Positions 23,364 through 28,655 of a stretch of DNA of 28,655 nt are shown here, in pieces. Under the pieces are notes generated by a model. It was given only the letters and a program-made list of their open reading frames with translations, had not been told where the DNA came from and ran no database searches. The stretch comes from UBA12088 sp964568345 (GTDB lineage: Bacteria > Patescibacteriota > Minisyncoccia > Phycocordibacterales > UBA12088): the NCBI GenBank assembly GCA_964568345.1, contig CAZMPG010000015.1:1-28655 (forward strand), written 5' to 3'. Made by a program: the position numbers and the translations under genes. Numbering within the stretch: the stretch's first letter is position 1; every line of letters begins with the position of its first letter.

Positions 23364-23400
23364 ACAGGCGTCTTCCTAGGGAAGACGCCTGTTTCTGTGC
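23364..23400. terminator. Strong hairpin between convergent NUDIX and NYN genes
   Basis: Perfect 13-bp stem ACAGGCGTCTTCC/GGAAGACGCCTGT (23364-23376 with 23380-23392) with a 3-nt loop, followed by TTCTGTG. It is near-symmetrical and may act in both directions. Confidence 0.75.
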
Positions 23401-23433
23401 CACCTACCCCACGCAAGGGCGTGCAGGGGTGAT

Positions 23434-24003
23434 CTATGCAAGCCGCTTCACGCTGCCATACGATGTGCCGTGGTCCTGGTCTACGGTTTGGCGCCCACTC
23501 CCGATAGTGTATCGCTTGGAGTCAGCATCCATGTCGATGAAGTCATCCACAACCTCCTTCAGTCTCCCCGAGGACGAACGACCGAACGATATCACCTCGA
23601 CCTGGCACCCTGCGGTGGTCTTGAGGTACTCGACGAGCGGCACAAAGTCTCCGTCCCCGGTTGCAAGCACGACCGCATCGAGCTTTGGAGCCATTTTTAT
23701 TGCATCAATCGCCATGCCCACATCCCAATCAGCCTTCTTTGCGCCCCCAGCAAACACCTGGAGGTCCTTGGTCTTCGCTTCGATCCCAATCTTTGCAAGC
23801 GCGTCAAAAAAACCCTGCTCCTCCCCACCCTCCGTGGTCACCACGTACGCAAGTGCGCGGACAAGGGTACGATCTGCAACTGCATCCTTGAGTACGTTCG
23901 TGAAGTTTACCTTTGCACCGTACAGGTTTTTGGCGCTGTGATAAAGGTTTTGCGTGTCAATAAATACGGCGACACGCTGGGCCTTGTGTTTGATGACCGA
24001 CAT
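23434..24003 (-). CDS. NYN-domain (LabA/DUF88-like) putative ribonuclease
   Basis: 189 residues. NYN/PIN-like core: AVFIDTQNLYHSAKN with Asp16 (11-25), ALAYVVTT, DWDVGMAIDA with Asp94, and VVLATGDGDFVPLVEYL with Asp117 and Asp119. These four acidic positions form the metal site of NYN nucleases. Members are thought to cut RNA; the target is unknown. The C-terminal ~30 residues (DADSKRYTIGSGRQTVDQ) are polar. ATG 24001-24003 has a modest AGGT 5 nt upstream, so unlike its neighbour rpsO it seems to have a leader. It lies 88 nt downstream of rpsO on the same strand and could be co-transcribed. Confidence 0.88.
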   Translation of the reverse strand: MSVIKHKAQRVAVFIDTQNLYHSAKNLYGAKVNFTNVLKDAVADRTLVRALAYVVTTEGGEEQGFFDALAKIGIEAKTKDLQVFAGGAKKADWDVGMAIDAIKMAPKLDAVVLATGDGDFVPLVEYLKTTAGCQVEVISFGRSSSGRLKEVVDDFIDMDADSKRYTIGSGRQTVDQDHGTSYGSVKRLA

Positions 24004-24091
24004 AACTTACCTACGATATTGAGATACACGTATGCGCGCCGGAATGCGGGCATACCCTTATAAAAACTATTCCATGATCGACCCACGAGAC

Positions 24092-24358
24092 CTACTTCTT
24101 GAGGTCGAGTTTCTTGATGAGCGCATTGTACGTGCGCGCATTCTTGCGTTCGAGGTACTTGAGGTGCGCACGCCTATCGGCAACCATGCCGAGCAAGCCG
24201 CGGCGCGAATGCGTGTCGTTTGGGTTCTTCTTGAGGTGTGTAGTAAGCTCATTGATCTGCTTCGTAAGCAGACCAACCTGCACCTCGGGAGAGCCGGTAT
24301 CTGTTGCGTGGCGCGCTGTTTCCTTGATCACATTCTGCTTTTTTCGTGCGGTCATCAT
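24092..24358 (-). CDS. rpsO: Ribosomal protein S15
   Basis: 88 residues, normal S15 length: NVIKETARHATDTGSPEVQVGLLTKQINELTTHLK then HSRRGLLGMVADRRAHLKYL, the 16S rRNA-binding core, and a final YNALIKKLDLKK. It is a primary binder of the small-subunit central domain. The gene begins ATG-ATG; the first ATG (24356-24358) is preceded by an extended -10 ending exactly 6 nt upstream, so the message is predicted to be leaderless. That would leave no 5' leader for the classical S15 autoregulatory element. pnp, often next to rpsO, is about 4.8 kb away here. Confidence 0.96.
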   Translation of the reverse strand: MMTARKKQNVIKETARHATDTGSPEVQVGLLTKQINELTTHLKKNPNDTHSRRGLLGMVADRRAHLKYLERKNARTYNALIKKLDLKK

Positions 24359-24364
24359 GGATGC

Positions 24365-24393
24365 ATGCTAGCACACATTGACAGGTGGTGCAA
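24365..24393 (-). promoter_or_regulatory. Leaderless promoter of rpsO
   Basis: Minus strand TTGCAC (24388-24393), 17-nt spacer, TGC-TAGCAT (24365-24370), 6 nt, ATG. It is interleaved with the divergent recombinase promoter. Confidence 0.65.
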
Positions 24394-24406
24394 GCGTACG
24401 CAGAAT
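24378..24406 (+). promoter_or_regulatory. Leaderless promoter of the Xer-type recombinase
   Basis: Perfect TTGACA (24378-24383), 17-nt spacer, CAGAAT (24401-24406), 6 nt, ATG 24413. It overlaps the rpsO promoter, so the two cannot both be occupied by polymerase at once. Confidence 0.6.
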
Positions 24407-24412
24407 TACTGC

Positions 24413-25345
24413 ATGCCAGCACATAGCGAGCTTGAGTCCCTCAAACGCGCCTTTCTCGAGTACCTTGAAATCGAGCGTGGCAGAAGCCTTAAAACGATAG
24501 AAAACTACAACCACTACCTCTCCCGATTCCTCTCCCAGTCACAAGCACGTGAACCGCGCAACATCACCGAACAATCGGTGCGAGATTTTCGCCTGTGGCT
24601 CAATCGCCAGCGTTCGTGCAACAACCCCGCCCGCAGCGAAACACTCAAAAAAAAGACGCAAAACTACCACCTTATTGCACTCCGCGCATTTCTTAAGTAC
24701 CTCCGCAAGCGCCATATTTCGTCCCTCGAACCAGAAACCATCGAGCTCGCCAAGGTCGGAGACCGGTCACTCGAACTCGTGACCCACGATGAACTCCTTC
24801 GCCTCCTCGCCGCGCCGACGGGGGCCCACGCGGTGGCGGCCCGCGATCGTGCACTCCTCCACCTCCTCTTCTCAACCGGTCTTCGCGTCTCAGAGGTATG
24901 CGCACTCAATGCCGATATTGACCTTACCCGCAACGAACTCTCGGTGCGAGGCAAGGGGGATAAGGTGAGGGTGGTTTTCTTGAGTGATGCAGCGAGAAGT
25001 GCAGTGCGGGCATGGGTTTTAGCACGGAAAGACATGGGTGAGGCACTCTTTGTAACACTCGGTACCACACGAAATACCGAACACACACGCCTCACCCCCC
25101 GCTCGGTCCAACGTCTCGTGAAGCACTACGCCGCGATTGCTGGCATCACGAGGACCATCACCCCCCATACGATCCGGCACCTCTTTGCGACCGACCTCCT
25201 CGCAAACGGGGCAGATCTCCGCTCTGTACAGGCACTCCTCGGCCATGCGAGCATCACCACCACGCAAATCTACACCCACGTCACTGACGCACACCTACGC
25301 GAGGTACACCGACGGTTCCACGACACGCACCACGACGTGGTATAG
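24413..25345 (+). CDS. xerC: XerC/XerD-type tyrosine recombinase
   Basis: 310 residues. N-terminal SAM-like core-binding domain (1-~105: FLEYLEIERGRSLKTIENYNHYL) and C-terminal catalytic domain with all active residues: Arg158 (TGLRVSE), Lys181 (VRGKGDK), His252 and Arg255 (HTIRHLFATDLL), His278 (LLGHASI) and Tyr287 (TTTQIYTHV). Full length and intact, so it is probably the chromosome-dimer resolvase rather than an integrase, though XerC versus XerD cannot be decided here. ATG 24413 fits the promoter ending 6 nt upstream; the frame runs further upstream but through rpsO. Its TAG lies inside the -10 of the exonuclease gene. Confidence 0.92.
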   Translation: MPAHSELESLKRAFLEYLEIERGRSLKTIENYNHYLSRFLSQSQAREPRNITEQSVRDFRLWLNRQRSCNNPARSETLKKKTQNYHLIALRAFLKYLRKRHISSLEPETIELAKVGDRSLELVTHDELLRLLAAPTGAHAVAARDRALLHLLFSTGLRVSEVCALNADIDLTRNELSVRGKGDKVRVVFLSDAARSAVRAWVLARKDMGEALFVTLGTTRNTEHTRLTPRSVQRLVKHYAAIAGITRTITPHTIRHLFATDLLANGADLRSVQALLGHASITTTQIYTHVTDAHLREVHRRFHDTHHDVV

Positions 25346-25346
25346 T
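25338..25346 (+). promoter_or_regulatory. Extended -10 of exonuclease III gene, overlapping the recombinase stop codon
   Basis: TGG-TATAGT at 25338-25346, then 6 nt, then ATG 25353. The TAG stop of the recombinase is bases 25343-25345 of this -10 box. Confidence 0.55.
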
Positions 25347-25352
25347 GCCGGC

Positions 25353-26120
25353 ATGCGTATCACCTCATGGAATGTGAACGGGCTGCGGGCTGTTGCCCGC
25401 AAGGAGCTCCTCTACCCCCTGTTTACAGAGCTTCGCCCTGACGTGCTCCTCATACAGGAGACGAAAGCACGCCCCGACCAGCTTCCTGATACCGTGCGCA
25501 ATATCCCCTCGTACCACGCTTTTTTCGACAACCACAAGACTAAAGGGGGCTACAGCGGCACCGCTCTCTACACCAAGAGGGAGCCCATCGAGGTGATGTA
25601 TGGGATGGGCACGGCACGCTTTGACACCGAAGGTCGCATGGTTACCGCCCTGTATGATGATCTGATCGTAGCGAATATCTACTTCCCCAACGGCGGCCAG
25701 GGTCCTGACCGCCTACACTACAAGCTTGAGTACTACGAGGCTTTTCTTGAGTACGTCGCCCGCCTACGTACCAAGAACCCCGTTGTGTGGGGGGGTGACG
25801 TAAACACCGCTCACGAAGAAATAGACCTGGCACGACCGCGCGAGAACGCTGAGAATACAGGATTCCTTCCCGAGGAACGTGCATGGATAGATGAAGTCAT
25901 TGCTGCGGGCTGGATTGATTCCTACCGCCACCTTCACCCAACCACCACAGGTGCGTACACGTATTGGGATATGAAGACGCGAGCACGAGATCGAAATGTT
26001 GGCTGGCGTCTTGATTACCTGTTCATCTCCCCCGATCTCCTGCCGCAGCTCCACGGCGCCACGATCCATGGGCAGGTGCTTGGGTCAGACCACTGCCCGG
26101 TGAGTGTTGATCTTGCGTAA
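25353..26120 (+). CDS. xth: Exonuclease III / AP endonuclease
   Basis: 255 residues, normal length for ExoIII (Xth/ExoA). It cuts DNA 5' of abasic sites and removes 3' blocks in base-excision repair. Motifs in order: ITSWNVNGLRA (N-terminus), DVLLIQETKA with the metal-binding Glu, GYSGTALYTK, VANIYFPNGG, VVWGGDVNTAHEEIDLARP (catalytic Asp and Asn), GFLPEERAWIDE, RNVGWRLDYLFIS and GSDHCPVSVDL with the catalytic Asp-His. All key residues are present. ATG 25353 starts 7 nt after the recombinase stop and 6 nt after a TATAGT box. Confidence 0.95.
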   Translation: MRITSWNVNGLRAVARKELLYPLFTELRPDVLLIQETKARPDQLPDTVRNIPSYHAFFDNHKTKGGYSGTALYTKREPIEVMYGMGTARFDTEGRMVTALYDDLIVANIYFPNGGQGPDRLHYKLEYYEAFLEYVARLRTKNPVVWGGDVNTAHEEIDLARPRENAENTGFLPEERAWIDEVIAAGWIDSYRHLHPTTTGAYTYWDMKTRARDRNVGWRLDYLFISPDLLPQLHGATIHGQVLGSDHCPVSVDLA

Positions 26121-26486
26121 GGGTGTAGTGGTAAAGGACAGTTATCCACAGGTGTTGCTTGTGTGTCCTTTACATGTCTTTTATGGCACGTATACTGGTA
26201 GGTAGGTCGCGTGATAGTGATTCCTCGTTGATAGGTGGTGCTCTCTTCGCGCGAAGAGCGCATCGTACGTAGAAAGCACCACCTATCAGCAGGTGTTCTT
26301 TGGAGGAAAAGTTCTTTCGAAAGAGGTGGCAAGGAAGTAGCAAGAGAAAGAAGCTCACGTGTAGATGTCTGCACCTACAACAAACATTGTGTATGAGACA
26401 CTTCTACCATGACGAGCGACAATTGAAAGCGAAACCATAAAACCTCTCACAACTTCATATCGTAGTAGTCAGCCCCCAGTAAACCG
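26121..26486. other. Gene-free structured stretch after exonuclease III
   Basis: No ORF looks real. The stretch holds a perfect 10-bp hairpin GTAAAGGACA/TGTCCTTTAC (26131-26140 with 26164-26173) followed by ATGTCTTTTAT, a likely terminator of the exonuclease gene. A plus-strand TATACT lies at 26191-26196. A larger hairpin at 26229-26288 (listed separately) and several smaller inverted repeats follow, up to the RNA-like element at 26487. Confidence 0.5.
26229..26288. repeat. Long hairpin with nested palindrome
   Basis: Perfect 14-bp outer stem TGATAGGTGGTGCT/AGCACCACCTATCA (26229-26242 with 26275-26288). It encloses the 16-nt perfect palindrome CTCTTCGC-GCGAAGAG (26243-26258), which starts directly after the outer stem. 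It could be an RNA domain, a protein site or a small transposon-like remnant; no target duplication was recognised. Confidence 0.6.
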
Positions 26487-26608
26487 AAACCGCCTGCGCG
26501 AGTGAGGAACTCCACCCGAAACTCGCCACCTGATGGGTCTCCACGAGCCCTTGCCCTATCGAGAGCTCATGGAGATCCACCGGTGCACGCAGGCGGTTTT
26601 TCTTTTTA
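26487..26608 (+). ncRNA. Putative small structured RNA ending in a U-tract
   Basis: A 12-bp perfect closing stem AAACCGCCTGCG/CGCAGGCGGTTT joins 26487-26498 to 26588-26599 and is followed by TTCTTTTT. Inside are CGAGT/ACTCG (with an internal GAG-GAA-CTC hairpin), then CACC/GGTG around a 14-bp stem GGGTCTCCACGAGC/GCTCATGGAGATCC with one mismatch. The result is a ~120-nt branched rod with its own terminator-like end and no ORF. It lies between convergent genes, so it is not a leader of either. SRP RNA, RNase P RNA and tmRNA signatures were not found; a 6S-like RNA is possible but unproven. Confidence 0.5.
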
Positions 26609-26626
26609 CCTTCTCTGGTAATTCAC

Positions 26627-26670
26627 AAACCCCGCTTCGCCAAAAAAGTTGGCTAAGCGGGGTTTTATTA
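26627..26670. terminator. Terminator between the small-RNA candidate and the CCA-adding enzyme gene
   Basis: Stem AAACCCCGCTT/AAGCGGGGTTT (26627-26637 with 26655-26665) with an inner GCCAA/TTGGC stem, followed by TATTA on the plus strand and GTGAATT on the minus strand. Probably bidirectional; it lies 45 nt past the stop of the minus-strand gene. Confidence 0.7.
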
Positions 26671-26709
26671 AAATTTGAGTGGTTACCTCCTGAGTGGGTG
26701 GTTTGGGAG

Positions 26710-28173
26710 CTACACGTGGTGTCGTCTCCGTATTGATTCGACCTCCTCCAGGTCTGCCTCTCGCTGCTTGTCCCGTCCACGGGTGCCGAGCACAATAAGC
26801 TCTGCGTTTTCGAGACTTGCTAGCTCAGCAGCACGCTTCTCGAGGTACTCGCTCGTATTCTTTGTTGGATCATCGAGCACCTCCTCAAGGAGTGCGTGGA
26901 GTATGTTCCCGATACGGGGACCAGGAGTTTCATGTGTAACCTCCATAAGGGTGCCGCCATCAATCTTGAGCATACTGACAGTGATGGGGTCCCGGAGCGC
27001 TTCATCAACCATGCTCTTGTATACACGAAATCTGAACGGCTGCTCCTTTGGCCTTCCGCTACCAATCCTGTCGCACTTTCGCACGTCCATGAGGTACCAA
27101 ATGTTCTCGCTGCCGACATTGACGATCATCCTCCTCACTGCAGAAAGTGTTATCTTGTCGGGATCGCTAAAAAACATGTGCCATCGTACGAGCTTGACGA
27201 CTTTATCGACAGTATCATTTTGAAACCGTAGATCATTGAGTGCCCGACGCGTTACACGTGAACCGACGACTTCGTGTCCATAGAATGTCCATTCTCCCTG
27301 TGGACCCTTTCTCCTACACTCGGGCTTACTGATGTCGTGGAAGAGTGCGGCGAGGCGCACCTCGAGGGGGAAGTCTCGATCTGCCGCATGTTGCAGGGCA
27401 TGGAGTAGGTGCTCAAATACGTGATACTTGTGTGCCTGATTTTGCTCGACACCTACCGAACGCTCAAGGTCGGGGAGTATTTGGAACAGAAGCCCCGTGT
27501 GTTTCATGTGTACCAGTGCCTCCATTGGGTGCGGGGACATGAGTGTGCGGATGAGTTCATCACGGATGCGCTCCTTGGATATTTTCTTGAGCAGTACCGC
27601 ATTATTGGAAATTGCTTCAAAGGTTGGTTGATCTATACTGAAACCGAGCTCTGCGGCAATGCGGATCGCACGGAGCATACGTAGGCCGTCTTCTTGAAAT
27701 CGGGCATTGGGGTCGCCAACCGCTCGTAGCACCGCAGCACGTACATCGTCACGTCCTTTATAGGGATCGGCTATGTGTCCTTTATAGGGATCGAGGGCGA
27801 TTGCGTTGATGGTGAAGTCACGTCGAGCCAGATCATCCATGAGCGTCACACCGAAGGTGACATTGTCGGGACGACGACCGTCGGAATACGTGCCTTCGGT
27901 ACGGTACGGGGTCACCTCGACCACCTTGAGGCTGGGGGTACGTGGTGCGGCGTGTACGACGCCGACGGTGCCGTACTCATTCGTGTAGTACGTTTCCTCA
28001 AACAGTGCTTGAATCTGCTCCGGATGAGCGTTCGTGGTGACGTCCCAATCCTTGGGTTCTCTACCAAGCAAGAGGTCACGAACACACCCTCCCACTAGGT
28101 ACGCTTCGAAGCCAGCATGCTGGAGTGCATCCGTTACACGTGTAACCTCATCCGGTATGGGGTATGTTGACAT
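26710..28173 (-). CDS. cca: CCA-adding tRNA nucleotidyltransferase
   Basis: 487 residues. Class II nucleotidyltransferase head: YLVGGCVRDLLLGREPKDWDVTT with GG 28-29, RD 32-33 and the metal-binding DxD at 42-44; DDLARRDFTINAIA (113-126); and EDGLRMLRAIRIAAELGF (161-178). An HD domain follows (LAALFHDISKPECRRKG, His279-Asp280). It rebuilds or adds 3'-CCA on tRNA, which this genome needs because both tRNAs here lack encoded CCA. ATG 28173 is supported by TGC-GATACT 8 nt upstream. The frame upstream runs antisense through the tRNA-Arg gene and is spurious. Divergent from that tRNA, with 91 nt between starts. Confidence 0.93.
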   Translation of the reverse strand: MSTYPIPDEVTRVTDALQHAGFEAYLVGGCVRDLLLGREPKDWDVTTNAHPEQIQALFEETYYTNEYGTVGVVHAAPRTPSLKVVEVTPYRTEGTYSDGRRPDNVTFGVTLMDDLARRDFTINAIALDPYKGHIADPYKGRDDVRAAVLRAVGDPNARFQEDGLRMLRAIRIAAELGFSIDQPTFEAISNNAVLLKKISKERIRDELIRTLMSPHPMEALVHMKHTGLLFQILPDLERSVGVEQNQAHKYHVFEHLLHALQHAADRDFPLEVRLAALFHDISKPECRRKGPQGEWTFYGHEVVGSRVTRRALNDLRFQNDTVDKVVKLVRWHMFFSDPDKITLSAVRRMIVNVGSENIWYLMDVRKCDRIGSGRPKEQPFRFRVYKSMVDEALRDPITVSMLKIDGGTLMEVTHETPGPRIGNILHALLEEVLDDPTKNTSEYLEKRAAELASLENAELIVLGTRGRDKQREADLEEVESIRRRHHV

Positions 28174-28181
28174 AGAGCCAT

Positions 28182-28190
28182 AGTATCGCA
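28182..28190 (-). promoter_or_regulatory. Extended -10 of the CCA-adding enzyme gene
   Basis: Minus-strand TGC-GATACT, then 8 nt, then ATG 28173. No Shine-Dalgarno site and no clear -35. Confidence 0.4.
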
Positions 28191-28203
28191 TGTTGCACAT
28201 TTT

Positions 28204-28214
28204 TGCTATACAAT
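28204..28214 (+). promoter_or_regulatory. Extended -10 of tRNA-Arg(TCG)
   Basis: TGC-TATACA (28204-28212, continuing AT), about 50 nt before the tRNA 5' end. It is divergent from, and adjacent to, the cca promoter. Confidence 0.4.
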
Positions 28215-28264
28215 GTCTACCATAGGCGTACCGCGACACGGTACGCAGTGTAGCTATAGAGTGG

Positions 28265-28336
28265 GCGCCCGTGGTGAAATGGATATCACGACAGTCTTCG
28301 GAACTGTCGTTCCAGGTTCGAGTCCTGGCGGGCGCA
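28265..28336 (+). tRNA. tRNA-Arg (anticodon TCG)
   Basis: Full 72-nt cloverleaf: acceptor GCGCCCG/CGGGCGC, D stem GTGA/TCAC with loop AATGGATA, anticodon stem ACAGT/ACTGT around CTTCGGA (anticodon TCG, reading CGA and possibly other CGN codons), 4-nt variable loop, T stem CCAGG/CCTGG with loop TTCGAGT, discriminator A28336. CCA is not encoded; the next bases are CAGC. As with the CCG isoacceptor, the T-arm and 3' end are copied and inverted in the trailer. Confidence 0.95.
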
Positions 28337-28560
28337 CAGCGAACGGAGTGAGCGTGTGCCCGCAGCAACGTCTGGGAGACGTTGCGTCAGGACTCGAAAA
28401 CCTTGTGTGACGTTTTGCGAACCCGAGCAAAGCGAGGGAAAGCAAAAGGTCCACAAGGTGTACGGAACCTGTAAGGTTCGAGTCCTGGCGGGCGCACAGC
28501 GAACGGAGTGAGCGTGTGCCCGCAGCAACGTCTGGTTGCGCGGGTATGGAAAACCTTGTG
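28314..28560 (+). repeat. tRNA-Arg(TCG) trailer array: 62-nt direct repeat plus anti-tRNA segment
   Basis: The 62 nt from the T stem onward (28314-28375) recur exactly at 28474-28535 (offset 160). In unit 1 the trailer forms a three-way junction that uses tRNA bases. TTCGAGTCCTG (28317-28327) pairs with CAGGACTCGAA (28388-28398), 11 bp. GCGGGCGCAC (28328-28337) pairs with GTGTGCCCGC (28354-28363). GCAACGTCT pairs with AGACGTTGC around GGG (28365-28385). A further long hairpin follows (28400-28418 with 28442-28459). Unit 2 keeps the second arm but has lost the closing strand. GAAAACCTTGTG occurs in both units (28396 and 28549). Confidence 0.85.
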
Positions 28561-28655
28561 GACACATTAGGGGCCACGAGCATAGGGATAGTTATCCCGA
28601 TCACTACTGTCCAACAAAACTATCTAGAAAATAGGAAAAGACCCTGTAGGTAGGC
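28561..28655. other. Window end after tRNA trailer, no feature recognised
   Basis: The last 95 nt show no ORF or clear hairpin. A short AT-rich tail (AACTATCTAGAAAATAGG) could include a promoter for a gene beyond the window. Confidence 0.3.

Noticed and set aside
26142..26150. TTATCCACA, a perfect DnaA-box sequence
   Set aside because: A single box in a hairpin loop, without a box cluster, an AT-rich unwinding region or dnaA/dnaN nearby; not enough for an origin.
26290..26460. Possible RNase P or SRP RNA because of GGAGGAAAAG and AAGGAAGTAGC
   Set aside because: The rest of the conserved cores (such as the GGAA tetraloop context for SRP or the ACAGA region for RNase P) is missing.
27753..27793. 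24-nt period duplication inside cca (DPYKG repeated)
   Set aside because: The doubled DPxxG pattern is normal for this enzyme family, so it is probably not a recent duplication.
28174..28368. Upstream extension of the cca reading frame
   Set aside because: It is the antisense of tRNA-Arg(TCG) and its promoter; the -10 and family alignment place the start at 28173. Similar open frames around both tRNA arrays are also antisense-tRNA artefacts.
1..28655. CRISPR arrays, rRNA genes, insertion sequences, recoded stops
   Set aside because: No regularly spaced repeats beyond the tRNA arrays, no rRNA signatures, no transposase frame, and intact genes end at UGA as well as UAG/UAA, so UGA is a normal stop.

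Overview
The window looks like a piece of a Patescibacteria (CPR) genome, most likely a Parcubacteria-type lineage. This is an inference: there is no rRNA gene to place it. The support is a compact genome with tRNA genes that do not encode CCA, and a one-pass membrane protein (15327-17126) of a type I associate with CPR genomes. There are also two TrmB-like regulators and salvage rather than de novo nucleotide genes. UAG, UGA and UAA all act as stops, so UGA is not recoded.

Layout. 1-3.5 kb (minus): a methyltransferase with a long unknown N-terminus, then a two-gene unit whose second product has a HExxH motif. 3.7-4.8 kb (plus): tRNA-Arg(CCG), a trailer of tRNA-derived repeats and hairpins, and a second HExxH protein. 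4.8-7.8 kb (minus): an operon of unknown genes with strong Shine-Dalgarno sites, in which nearly the same hairpin repeat follows three stop codons. 7.9-15.2 kb: a TrmB-like regulator (plus), a 1007-residue unknown protein, an ECF-type membrane protein, HU, a ComM-like AAA+ protein and a TraR/DksA zinc-finger protein (all minus). 15.3-20.3 kb: a CPR-type membrane protein and polynucleotide phosphorylase (minus), then a two-TM protein (plus). 20.3-23.4 kb: a second TrmB-like regulator divergent from PRPP synthetase, then adenine phosphoribosyltransferase overlapping a NUDIX hydrolase. 23.4-26.1 kb: a NYN-domain protein and ribosomal protein S15 (minus), a Xer-type recombinase and exonuclease III (plus). 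26.1-28.6 kb: a gene-free structured stretch with a probable small RNA, the CCA-adding enzyme (minus), and tRNA-Arg(TCG) with a second tRNA-derived trailer array.

How the parts fit. PRPP synthetase, APRT and the NUDIX enzyme form a purine-salvage block. Both tRNA-Arg genes end without CCA, and the CCA-adding enzyme is encoded divergently beside one of them. PNPase and S15, often neighbours elsewhere, are here about 4.8 kb apart.

Three patterns stand out. (1) Both tRNA-Arg genes are followed by arrays that repeat the tRNA 3' end with a period of about 160 nt and also contain its reverse complement, so the precursor could fold in a way that excludes the tRNA T-arm. (2) Many genes have a -10-like hexamer ending 6-8 nt before the start codon and no Shine-Dalgarno site, as expected for leaderless mRNAs. 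(3) The 4.8-7.8 kb operon uses strong Shine-Dalgarno sites and carries intercistronic repeats, so it may have been acquired. All calls come from reading the sequence; no database search was run.
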